Source: JBBSJZ01 sp041751935
Lineage (GTDB): Bacteria; Planctomycetota; Planctomycetia; Pirellulales; Pirellulaceae
DNA length: 64,000 nt
NCBI GenBank assembly: GCA_041751935.1
Contig: JBGSIA010000106.1
Span: forward strand, 1 to 64,000
Reading direction: 5' to 3'
The notes under the pieces were generated by a model that was not told the DNA's origin, searched no databases, and saw nothing but the letters and a program-made list of their open reading frames with translations. The position numbers were made by a program, and so were the translations under genes. Shown here piece after piece: positions 24,717 to 32,834 of this stretch; the stretch's first letter is position 1, and every line of letters starts with the position of its first letter.

Positions 24717-25343
24717 TTATGAACTGGCATCGTATGGCGACGATGCCTCCGCATCGTCGTCTTCAGACGCAACTTTTTCAGCAGCATCTTTACGACGACC
24801 ACTGATGGGAACCGCGAGCGGCCCAGCGTAAGCATCGTAGATCACCAAGATATTCAATAGCCCGGCGATCATCGTATACCAGGAGCCCATCTCGTACCCG
24901 GCACCATGGCGGGCGTACCAAGCGGACACTTCGTCAGCGTTGTCTTCAACGACCGGGCGAGCTGGAGGTGCCATGAATCCGCCCCACCAAGGTTCATAGC
25001 CGCGGCGAGTCTCTCCCGTCACTGGATCAGTGTATACCCGCATGTGGTTGGCTTGGGCGATCGCCGGCAGCGCCGCCGCCCCGACACCTGCCTGAAGAAT
25101 ATAGTGCCAACGCCAATCGCCAGGTGCCATCGAAGCATAGACCACGTGTCCACCGCCAAGCGTGAAACCAAATATCCAGGTGGCCAGGATGCAGACAACA
25201 AACAAGCTGCCTTTGGCAAAACGTCGCTGGTAAAAGTGCCCAGCACCGGGAATCAACCAAGCCAAAAGCGCCGCTAGGGCTCGATTGCGTAAGTCCACGT
25301 GACGACCATCGACTTCAATCACACTCGGTTCGCTCGCTGGCAT
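24717..25343 (-). CDS. Membrane protein with LIPGAGHFYQRR motif (TM2-like)
   Basis: A 208-residue protein. RNRALAALLAWLIPGAGHFYQRRFAKGSLFVVCILATW is the helix-turn-helix membrane motif seen in TM2-type and related small membrane families (quoted: residues about 19-56, key residues P32, G33, G35, H36, Y38). Further helices occur at about 80-97 and 155-175, and the C-terminus is acidic and soluble. No enzyme motif is seen. The ATG at 25343 is the first of the minus-strand run that includes the two-helix protein, trkA, oxoprolinase and rarD. The divergent lipoprotein starts 248 bases away. Confidence 0.65.
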   Translation of the reverse strand: MPASEPSVIEVDGRHVDLRNRALAALLAWLIPGAGHFYQRRFAKGSLFVVCILATWIFGFTLGGGHVVYASMAPGDWRWHYILQAGVGAAALPAIAQANHMRVYTDPVTGETRRGYEPWWGGFMAPPARPVVEDNADEVSAWYARHGAGYEMGSWYTMIAGLLNILVIYDAYAGPLAVPISGRRKDAAEKVASEDDDAEASSPYDASS

Positions 25344-25591
25344 CAGTGAAGACCTAACTCAGTCGGTGTTAGTGGGGGAAACGAAGAAATCTATTAACTA
25401 TTGTGAAGTAAATGGAGCAAAAGCGATAGGCGAAAGGAATCTGGCTTGACTTATATCGCCGGGCAAGCGTACACGCACGGTTTGGGCCAAGTTCCAGAGT
25501 ATCGGTTTGTCTGTGACTCCCCATAAAGGGACGATTAATAAACCCAGCGGCGTCACCAACCTTTCCCCCATAACCAATATAAAAACTCACC

Positions 25592-26167
25592 ATGAAACGT
25601 AATTTAGTTCGCTCCGCCGTCCGTTTTCTTGCCCCCAGCGTATTTTGTTTTGCGGTTATCGGATGTGGCGGAAGCTCCACAACGTCAAACTCTCCAAACT
25701 CAGCATCGCCGCAGGTCGCTCAGGATTCAACGACACCACCGACGGATGTTGTCAGTCAGTTCCTGGATCAAGTTCGACGCGGAGGCGAGGATTCCGGAGC
25801 TGGCCAGCTGCTAACACAAATGGCCCAGTCCGAATTGCGTCGAATCGGCCGCACGGTTCAGCCACTGGGTACGCCAGCCGCCTCCTTCGAAGTAACGCGA
25901 AGCGAAGCGGTGCCCAACGACCCCAACTCCATACTCGTGCACAGTATCTGGCGCGAACCCAACCCCGAAGGCGAAAGTGCCCAGTTTGAGGTGGTCTGGG
26001 GGTTACAACGTGAAGAGGCAGGGTGGCGAATCTCTGGCTTGGCGGTTGAAAATGGACCTGGAGCCGAACCGGATATCATCAATTTCGAAGACGGTCGTCA
26101 GTTGCAACAGATCTTTGGCGATCCCTCGTCGCAAGCCGCTGCACCCTCAGAAGAGATCGCTAGGTAA
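25592..26167 (+). CDS. Predicted lipoprotein
   Basis: A 191-residue protein with a positively charged N-terminus, a hydrophobic core and the lipobox VIGC at about 22-25, so it is likely lipid-anchored. A Ser/Pro/Thr-rich linker follows, then a compact domain beginning DVVSQFLDQVRRGGEDSGAGQLLT. That resembles a DUF-type NTF2-like stress or nuclear-transport fold in general pattern (helix with RGG, then VVWGLQREEAGWRISGLAV), but I cannot name the family. The ATG at 25592 begins a convincing signal peptide. Confidence 0.75.
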   Translation: MKRNLVRSAVRFLAPSVFCFAVIGCGGSSTTSNSPNSASPQVAQDSTTPPTDVVSQFLDQVRRGGEDSGAGQLLTQMAQSELRRIGRTVQPLGTPAASFEVTRSEAVPNDPNSILVHSIWREPNPEGESAQFEVVWGLQREEAGWRISGLAVENGPGAEPDIINFEDGRQLQQIFGDPSSQAAAPSEEIAR

Positions 26168-26187
26168 CCACCCATTGGTGAAGGCGA

Positions 26188-26218
26188 TTTTGCTTGGTTT
26201 TCTCCCTTCTAAGCAAAA
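26188..26218 (+). terminator. Possible transcription end after the lipoprotein gene
   Basis: TTTTGCTT and AAGCAAAA are perfect reverse complements separated by 15 bases, starting 21 bases after the stop codon. No T-run follows, so termination would be weak. Confidence 0.3.
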
Positions 26219-26457
26219 AGCGGGCTTTGGGTAATTGACATCGTTTTTCCGACGGCTACTCTAGCGACCAAATTGCGTGAAGCGTAAATACTTCGCAGAC
26301 CTCCCATTTTTTTGGTGGTCGCGAACTTTCTCGCAGTTTTGGGACGTCATGCCGTTGTGACGACTCGGTCAATACAAAGCCCCTGGAAATGAGGGCTAAC
26401 CTGAACGTGTGCGAATTCGGATCGCACCAATTACTCCGAATCCATTGGGAGATATCT

Positions 26458-26997
26458 ATGAATCGGACTGTGGTGAGCATGATTGCCGTTTTTGCACTAG
26501 TTATTAGTGCTACTCTGGCAACTGGATCGTCGGCCCAAGCGGGTCATTGTGGCGGCGGATTGTTTTCTAAGCTACGTGCAAACAAATCGTGTAACAGCGG
26601 TTGTGGTTTGTTCTCACGCCTACACGCTCGCAAAGCGTCGGCCTGCTGTGAACCTGCGCCTTGCTGCGAACCAGCACCAGCACCTTGCTGTGGCGAAGCA
26701 GCCCCTGCACCAGCACCTTGCTGTGGCGGAGCCAGCGACGGCGTGATCATGGGCGGCGATTCCCCAATGGTTCACGACAACCAAGGCTTTGATTTGGCAC
26801 CTGGCGAAACTTTGGTTCCTGGAAGCGTTCAAACTGTTGGCGGCGGCGAACAAGCTGCTGCTGAACAGAGTGCGCCTGCTGCAGATCAAGGCAGCGCTCC
26901 GCCAGCACCAGCCGCAGACGCTGTTGAAAGCGCAAGCGACGCTCCTGCTGGCGATGCACCCCCTGTTCCAACGCCAGACGCAAACACGGACATCTAG
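26458..26997 (+). CDS. Secreted protein with GLFSRL motifs and CCEPAP-type repeats
   Basis: A 179-residue exported protein. The signal sequence MNRTVVSMIAVFALVISATLA is cleaved near AQA-GH. Two related units follow, GGGLFSKLRANKSC and GCGLFSRLHARKASAC, then a run of CCEPAP / CCGEAAPAPAP repeats rich in paired cysteines. The second half is Ala/Pro/Glu-rich and disordered. The ATG at 26458 has GGGAG seven bases upstream; the longer frame from 26389 is not used. The GLFxRL pattern also appears in the Cys-rich protein at 823. A cell-wall or surface structural role is an inference. A strong terminator follows 31 bases after the stop. Confidence 0.8.
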   Translation: MNRTVVSMIAVFALVISATLATGSSAQAGHCGGGLFSKLRANKSCNSGCGLFSRLHARKASACCEPAPCCEPAPAPCCGEAAPAPAPCCGGASDGVIMGGDSPMVHDNQGFDLAPGETLVPGSVQTVGGGEQAAAEQSAPAADQGSAPPAPAADAVESASDAPAGDAPPVPTPDANTDI

Positions 26998-27027
26998 TCC
27001 CGTTTTACGTCCTGACATCAAATACAG

Positions 27028-27065
27028 AAACTCGCGTGGCCTACTTGGTTCATGCGAGTTTTTTT
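27028..27065 (+). terminator. Intrinsic terminator of the GLFSRL-protein gene
   Basis: AAACTCGC pairs with GCGAGTTT around an 18-base loop, and the run of T extends to 27065. It lies 31 bases after the stop at 26997 and touches the stop codon of the convergent sulfatase-like gene, so it may serve both strands. Confidence 0.8.
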
Positions 27066-28239
27066 ACAGCATCAACGTATTGGAGCGATCAGTCGCGTTC
27101 TCTAGGAACTCACACACGTCGTCCCTCAATCGAACCACATTGTTGGCGTCATCGACATCGTCGGGCTTTAAAAACAAGGATCGGTCGTCATTTACCTCGT
27201 GGACGAAGAACCAGCGAGGCGTTGTTAGCACTGTTTTAGCATCGTCGCAAGTCGTTACCACTTGAGGTTCAAACTCGGATTGCTCTCGTATCCATTCCGC
27301 TGCAGTGACCAGTGGAAGTTGCTGCCGCCCCAACCGCGATAAAACTTGGTTTAAGTGACTGGATGAGGTGAGTTGACCAACTCTCAGCGGCGATTGATTG
27401 CCAACGATCAGCGGCAAACGGATACGCGGTGAACGCACTGGACCTGCGCTAGCACCCATCCAGCCGTTCTCCCCCAGTGCAAATCCACTCGTTCCCACCA
27501 CAACGAATGTGGCTTCGGCAAGGGGCTCAAATTTCTGCAACATTCCCACCAGTGTGTCCAACAAACGCACTTGGCAACCATACGTTCGCATCCAACTGGT
27601 GACTAAGTCTGGGTGTCGATCGTCTGGCAATTTTAGAGTCGGTGGTATCACGTCACTGAAGTACGCTTCGATCGGCTCAGCCTTCTCCGGAACGTTAACG
27701 TTTTCCGATAGTAACTCAACTTCGTCGCTTGGTCCCGTATCGCCATCGGCCCAATCGTCCACTAGCGCCAGAAACCGCGGTGCATCCCAAACCGTGGTTA
27801 AACTCGACGTATGCAACCATAGTAAACTTGGGAGTTGTGTCTCGGACAAGCAATTCACAGCCGCAGCTACCAATCGCCCCAGTCGTGTTTGGTCGATGGT
27901 GTCACGTGGGCGACGTAGCTTGCGAAGATCATCTACGCACTGCACGCCGTCCAGTCGCGAAACCCACTGCAAATCCGCGACACGCGGATCATCGGTCAGC
28001 ATCAGCAACTTTCCCAGTTCGCGAAACGATGTAATCCAATCGTCGCCGTCACCGTGTTGCATCCACGATGAGAGAACATCCAGCGGCGATGTTGATGTGG
28101 CTATCAATCGATCCCAAACGCAACCGCGCGCCGCAAGCGAATCCAGAGCCGGAGTCTCGTTCCATGAAGAGCCGTAACAGGACAATGCGGCGGTGGTCAA
28201 ACCATCAACACTGATAACAACGGTAGTGGCATGGTTCAT
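27064..28239 (-). CDS. Alkaline-phosphatase-superfamily (sulfatase-like) protein without the catalytic Cys/Ser motif
   Basis: About 391 residues. VVISVDGLTTAALSCYG ... TPALDSLAARGCVWD is the sulfatase N-terminus, but the usual 'CxPxR' or 'SxPxR' site is replaced by ATSTSPLDVLSSW, with no following Arg. The metal-binding 'DxxD' is not kept beyond the first Asp. The later TFVVVGTSGFALGENGW corresponds to the family's 'VVFTSDHG' region, also without the Asp-His pair. The fold is recognisable but activity is unlikely. The ATG at 28239 has AGG upstream; a GTG at 28263 is also in frame. It converges with the GLFSRL gene. Confidence 0.65.
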   Translation of the reverse strand: MNHATTVVISVDGLTTAALSCYGSSWNETPALDSLAARGCVWDRLIATSTSPLDVLSSWMQHGDGDDWITSFRELGKLLMLTDDPRVADLQWVSRLDGVQCVDDLRKLRRPRDTIDQTRLGRLVAAAVNCLSETQLPSLLWLHTSSLTTVWDAPRFLALVDDWADGDTGPSDEVELLSENVNVPEKAEPIEAYFSDVIPPTLKLPDDRHPDLVTSWMRTYGCQVRLLDTLVGMLQKFEPLAEATFVVVGTSGFALGENGWMGASAGPVRSPRIRLPLIVGNQSPLRVGQLTSSSHLNQVLSRLGRQQLPLVTAAEWIREQSEFEPQVVTTCDDAKTVLTTPRWFFVHEVNDDRSLFLKPDDVDDANNVVRLRDDVCEFLENATDRSNTLML

Positions 28240-28410
28240 TCTTGAAGCCTGTTCAACCGACACAATCGTCTCAATCGATCAAGTCTAACACGGCGAGCGT
28301 CTGCAACAGTACCGGGTATCCGTCGTTGGACCGATCGTTGCAGGCAGCGTGAGCTAAGGTTCAGCAATCTGTCGCTGTACCTTCTCCCGAGTTTCGCCCC
28401 CCTTCGACGC

Positions 28411-29313
28411 ATGAATACTCAAATTACGTCCATGACCCAGGGACATTCCACGGTCGTATACGCTCTTGCGGCAAAGGCGACATCGAATCACGTTGAGATT
28501 GCAACACAGTTCCCTGCACAGCCCCACGACCGCTCTTACGTGTGGGACGTTCCCTTTGATCGCGTCACTCTCCAACAGGCAGTACAGAGAGTGGGGGCAC
28601 TAATCGAGCGACGAATGCCCAGTTACGTGATTACCGCCAACCTAAACTACGTGATGTTGCATCATCAACATCCCGAACTGCGAACGATCACCCACGATGC
28701 GGCGATGATTTTGGCGGATGGGCAACCTATCGTGTGGCGCAGTCGTCTTTCCAACAAGCCACTGCCCGAACGAGTTGCCGGCAGCGAAATGATTTGTCAT
28801 TTGGCTGAACTGGCACGTGATCGCGGCTATCGAATCTACTTTCTTGGTGGTGAACCAGGAGTCGCTGCGAAGTGTGCCGCAGTATTGGCGAACGAGTATC
28901 GTGGGCTACAGATTGCTGGCGCCGAGTCGCCTCCGTTTCGTCAATTGACCGCGATTGAGCAACAAGAGCAAGACGATCGTATTCGCGCTGCGGGCACCGA
29001 CCTGTTGCTCGTCGCCTTTGGCCAACCCAAGGGTGAACGTTGGATACACGAACACTCCCAGCGAATCGGCGTGCCGGTGAGTATTCAGCTTGGTGCATCG
29101 TTTGATTTTCTTGCCGGAACCGCAAAACGAGCGCCGGTGATCTATCAACGACTGGGATTGGAGTGGGCCTACCGAATGCTGAGCGACCCTCGCCGACTTT
29201 TGCCGCGGTACGCCTCCAATGCCGTGTTCTTACTCAGCGCGCTCATCGAAGACTGGAAACGTTTGGTAACCAGTTGGGGTCTGGGGCAATGGTCTGAACA
29301 ACGGGCAAACTAA
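28411..29313 (+). CDS. WecG/TagA/CpsF family glycosyltransferase
   Basis: A 300-residue cytoplasmic or membrane-associated enzyme. Family members transfer N-acetylmannosaminuronic acid or a related sugar onto a lipid-linked intermediate for surface polysaccharides. The signature is clear: YVITANLNYVMLHHQHPEL, ILADGQPIVW with the conserved Asp, RVAGSEMI, YFLGGEPGVA, LLLVAFGQPKGERWI and LGLEWAYRMLSDPRRL. The N-terminal 40 residues are extra compared with the core family. The start at 28411 is the first ATG; no clear Shine-Dalgarno sequence. No other polysaccharide genes lie next to it. Confidence 0.9.
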   Translation: MNTQITSMTQGHSTVVYALAAKATSNHVEIATQFPAQPHDRSYVWDVPFDRVTLQQAVQRVGALIERRMPSYVITANLNYVMLHHQHPELRTITHDAAMILADGQPIVWRSRLSNKPLPERVAGSEMICHLAELARDRGYRIYFLGGEPGVAAKCAAVLANEYRGLQIAGAESPPFRQLTAIEQQEQDDRIRAAGTDLLLVAFGQPKGERWIHEHSQRIGVPVSIQLGASFDFLAGTAKRAPVIYQRLGLEWAYRMLSDPRRLLPRYASNAVFLLSALIEDWKRLVTSWGLGQWSEQRAN

Positions 29314-29420
29314 CCTGTTCTGGCAAGCACAACAGAAGCAAGTTTTTCTTTGCTCGAATCACGGCGTCGAAATCCGATGCCGCTGACTAAAGCTTTTGCG
29401 CGATCGCGTGATTGTGTTCC

Positions 29421-31820
29421 CTATTCAAACTTCACTTTCGCTTCTTGATTCGCAACGATGTCAGCAGTCATCGTGGCGATAACTTTTTGTGTGAATCCAC
29501 CCCTTCCGATCTCTTCAGGCTTGGATTGAAGCAAAATATCGTAGGACCCAGGCGGCAGATCCTCAAAGGTCATTTCAGCATGTTTGGCGGGTTCTTGTTT
29601 CGCGGGTATTTGCCGCGACACGTGCCTGAGCAGGATATCAGCGGTTTTCGGTTGAACTTGGATCGTATGCGCTTCGGGATAGGCGTCCAGATCGACGTTG
29701 ACCTGTAACTTACCGCATGACGTTGTCTGCAACTTGAGATTGGCCAAATCGGACGTTTGGTCGTTTACCAGCAAAGGATAAAACTTGTTGGCAATCCCGC
29801 GCCCGCTTACTGTTAGAACAATCAATCCGTCAGCTTGAACACGATCAAACCGGAACGATCCGTCAGCCGCAGTGGCGGTTTTCAAAAATTGCAAACAACA
29901 ACTCTCAGTTGCAATTCGCTCGGTCTCGATCAGTCGCCAGTTTTGACTGATGTCTTGAGGAAACTTTGGGTCCAGGACCATCAGTCGGACCAACGCCGCA
30001 TGAACGGGCTTGGCGGCTGCGTCCTGCAGTTTCCCTGCAACGGTCAAGAACATTGCGTTGTCTTCGGGAGTGAGTTCTACATCAAGTGGCACGGAGCCTT
30101 CTTCGAGGACCGCTTCAACGTTTTCTACGATGGACCTCACATATCCTTTGGCAGAAACGGTGCAGTTTAGGCACGACGCTAGAGTGAGTTGCCCCAAACG
30201 AAACTCCTTCTTTGCACCCAAGACATCGGTACCTGGATTCATTAGGCTGCTTGAAAGAGAGCCCGCTCCACGGTTTCGATTGGAAGGAAAACCAACTTTG
30301 ACGTTGAACGCGGCAATTGGCTTTTTCGTCGCCGCATCGATCGCTCGTACACGAATGACACCTTCCATTTCCATCTGAACGACCACTTCTTCATCCGTTC
30401 CCACGGGAAGGTTGCGGTCACGAATCGGAGCATACGGTGCAGGGGTATAAAATGTAAATGTGCATGGATTGGGAAGCCCCTCGGCAAAGAAGCAACCCTC
30501 TTGATCGGTATCCACGCGCCCACCCAATTCGAAGGCACGTTCGCCGTGGTTGTAGTAGACGCGGACACCCGATGCGGGTTGCCCATCTGGCTTCAGCAAC
30601 CGCCCGTGGATCGTTTCGCCCGGGACCAAAGCGACAGTGATTTCACCTGGCTGTTCGATCGGTCCGGGTATCAATTCTACTCGTTGCTTGATGAAACCTT
30701 TCGCATCCACGATGGCCGTTGTTCCTCGAAAACTAGAAAACACGTTTTCCAGTTTTACCTTTCCATCGACACCGGTGATCCCGCGGCGCACGTCGGCAGT
30801 TGAGTTTCCCTCGTTTTCAACAACTGCATCGGCTACCAATTTTCCGTTTTCATCAACGACGGTCACGATGCAATCGCCACCATAAGGAGTCGTCGGCAAC
30901 GTGAGATCGACCTTGAAGGTCTTTTGATCCAGCGGCAAAGTTATCTCTTGCGATAAGCGATCGTGATCTTTTTTGTCTGCGGATAATCGAACCACATCGC
31001 CGCTGGGCAGCGATTTCAATACAAAGCGACCATCGTCGTCCGTATCAACCTTGCCATATCCGGGAGTCATCGAAGCGGAGATCTCATTGGCGCGGATGCG
31101 AACTCCCGCAACCGGCTCGCCCTTTTCGTTCACCACACGGCCCTCGACGTCGCAGCCTGGAGCGAGCTGAAACGCCAACTCAGTCATTGAATGGAGCGGT
31201 TGCTTGGGGACGTTACGGTAAGTCGTCGCCAGCCCCTCGGCTGTTACGACAAAATACCATTCGCCGCTGGCCAAACCCGCGATCTCGCATTCGCCAGCTT
31301 CGTTCGTTGAGTAGCTGCGTTGAATATCTGTCCAACCGAACGAAATCGTTGCCTTCGAAACTGGATTTCCGCTCGCTTTTTCACTTACTTTGACTCGGTA
31401 TCGGCAACCTAGGTGCAGGAGCAGGTCGACCATTTGCTCCTTTGCATCTTCAGCTACCACGACTTCCTCGCCCTTAAACTTCAAATCCAGGCTGGTCAGG
31501 TCCGGTGTCTCTGCCCATATCCGATAGTTGCCTGGCTGTGCCTCGTTGAAAGCAAATTTTCCGGAGTCGTCTGAAATGGTCACATCCGGTTTCATGGGAA
31601 GGGAGATCGCACCTTCGCCTCGCTTAATCAAATAGACGTTGGCACCAATTGCAGGCTTGTCGTCGGGCAACAAAACCGTTCCGAAGACACGAGCCCCGTT
31701 TACTTTCGACTCGTCTTGCGCGGGCAAATTGTTGACGCACCCTAAACCGACAGCTCCCAGCAAGACTGCCAAACGCCCAGCTTGACCAAAACAGCACATC
31801 GTCATTTCCCCTGTTTCCAT
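29421..31820 (-). CDS. Secreted multi-domain protein with repeated carboxypeptidase-regulatory-like (Ig-like) domains
   Basis: About 799 residues. The N-terminus is a signal sequence (GRLAVLLGAVGLGCVNNLPAQ), possibly lipid-modified, although the lipobox is not canonical. The rest is a string of about six beta-sandwich domains with the pattern 'G-V-PDGKPAxGAxVxL ... D-GKF-F' (GTVLLPDDKPAIGANVYL; GRVVNEKGEPVAGVRI; GRLLKPDGQPASGVRVYY; GKLQDAAAKPVHAALV). Such domains mediate extracellular binding; no enzyme domain is visible. The start at 31820 has AAGGG close by. The frame opens at a TTG at 31853. It is divergent from the DUF58 gene. Confidence 0.8.
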   Translation of the reverse strand: METGEMTMCCFGQAGRLAVLLGAVGLGCVNNLPAQDESKVNGARVFGTVLLPDDKPAIGANVYLIKRGEGAISLPMKPDVTISDDSGKFAFNEAQPGNYRIWAETPDLTSLDLKFKGEEVVVAEDAKEQMVDLLLHLGCRYRVKVSEKASGNPVSKATISFGWTDIQRSYSTNEAGECEIAGLASGEWYFVVTAEGLATTYRNVPKQPLHSMTELAFQLAPGCDVEGRVVNEKGEPVAGVRIRANEISASMTPGYGKVDTDDDGRFVLKSLPSGDVVRLSADKKDHDRLSQEITLPLDQKTFKVDLTLPTTPYGGDCIVTVVDENGKLVADAVVENEGNSTADVRRGITGVDGKVKLENVFSSFRGTTAIVDAKGFIKQRVELIPGPIEQPGEITVALVPGETIHGRLLKPDGQPASGVRVYYNHGERAFELGGRVDTDQEGCFFAEGLPNPCTFTFYTPAPYAPIRDRNLPVGTDEEVVVQMEMEGVIRVRAIDAATKKPIAAFNVKVGFPSNRNRGAGSLSSSLMNPGTDVLGAKKEFRLGQLTLASCLNCTVSAKGYVRSIVENVEAVLEEGSVPLDVELTPEDNAMFLTVAGKLQDAAAKPVHAALVRLMVLDPKFPQDISQNWRLIETERIATESCCLQFLKTATAADGSFRFDRVQADGLIVLTVSGRGIANKFYPLLVNDQTSDLANLKLQTTSCGKLQVNVDLDAYPEAHTIQVQPKTADILLRHVSRQIPAKQEPAKHAEMTFEDLPPGSYDILLQSKPEEIGRGGFTQKVIATMTADIVANQEAKVKFE

Positions 31821-31946
31821 TTTCCCTTCCAACGGCAAACAAACTTTCACCAACTTACCATAACCAACGTAGTGCTACGTCCGATTTGAACGTGACGTGA
31901 AGCCATCCGTCTGGGAAAAATCGTTGTCCGCCGCTACGATTGTCGA

Positions 31947-32834
31947 GTGGTCAATGCGCTCTCACCCGAATCGCTACAGCAAATCAAACGGCTCGATCTT
32001 CGTGCCCGGATGGTCGTGCGCGGATTCCTGCAAGGCTTGCATTCCAGCCCCTATCACGGATTCTCGGTGCAGTTCAGCGAACACCGACGGTACAACCGCG
32101 GCGACGATCCAAAGTTAATCGATTGGCTGGTCTATGCCAAAACCGAAAAGTACTACGTCAAACGATTTGAATCCGAAACGAATCTCACCGGATATCTGGT
32201 GATGGACGTAAGCGGCTCGATGGGATTTACGCATCAACAGTCGATGTCCAAGTTTGAGTACTCGACCTGTCTTGCAGCGTCGTTAACCTATTTGATGACG
32301 ACTCAACAAGATCCGGTGGGATTGATGACTTTTGTCGAGAAGCTTCATGCGGTGCTGCCAGCTCGTTCTCGCCGCGGGCAACTGGGTGATGTGCTAGCAG
32401 GGCTGGCGAGAATCAAACCAGCAGGAGTGGCGGATATTGGTGGCTGTCTTTCACGCGTCGCGGCAATGCTTCGACAGCATTCACTGGTAATGGTGTTTTC
32501 CGATTTACTTGCCGAGCCCGAGCAAGTGATCGCGGCTCTGGCACGATTGAGACACAGCGGCCATGATGTAATTTTATTTCACGTTATGGATGAGGCCGAA
32601 GTGAACTTCCCCTACACCGGAAACGTGCGTTTCGAGGACCCCGAAAGCGGTGCGGCAGTATCCGTCGATGCGGCAGGGTTTCGCGACGACTACTTGTCGA
32701 GTGTGGCCGCGTTTCGAGAAACGTTTCGCGACGGATGCAACAACCTTCGTATCGACTATGTACCCCTGGATACAAGTATGCCGTTTGACACGGCGCTGAC
32801 GCAGTACCTGATTCAACGCCAGAGCCGGTTTTAA
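31947..32834 (+). CDS. DUF58 domain protein with a von Willebrand A-like fold
   Basis: A 295-residue cytoplasmic protein. LHSSPYHGFSVQFSEHRRYNRGDDPKLIDWLVYAKTEKYYVKRFE is the DUF58 hallmark (residues about 32-75; key residues H38, G39, F46, E48, D55, D60, W61), and VMDVSGSM near 85 is an intact metal-ion-dependent adhesion site. DUF58 proteins usually work with a MoxR AAA ATPase, and none is present here. A GTG at 31947 is used; the frame is open to about 31896. The next gene begins directly after this stop. Confidence 0.88.
   Translation: MVNALSPESLQQIKRLDLRARMVVRGFLQGLHSSPYHGFSVQFSEHRRYNRGDDPKLIDWLVYAKTEKYYVKRFESETNLTGYLVMDVSGSMGFTHQQSMSKFEYSTCLAASLTYLMTTQQDPVGLMTFVEKLHAVLPARSRRGQLGDVLAGLARIKPAGVADIGGCLSRVAAMLRQHSLVMVFSDLLAEPEQVIAALARLRHSGHDVILFHVMDEAEVNFPYTGNVRFEDPESGAAVSVDAAGFRDDYLSSVAAFRETFRDGCNNLRIDYVPLDTSMPFDTALTQYLIQRQSRF

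Noticed and set aside
26389..26457. Extended N-terminus of the GLFSRL protein
   Set aside because: The upstream codons do not look like part of a signal peptide, whereas the ATG at 26458 has a good ribosome site and begins a perfect signal.
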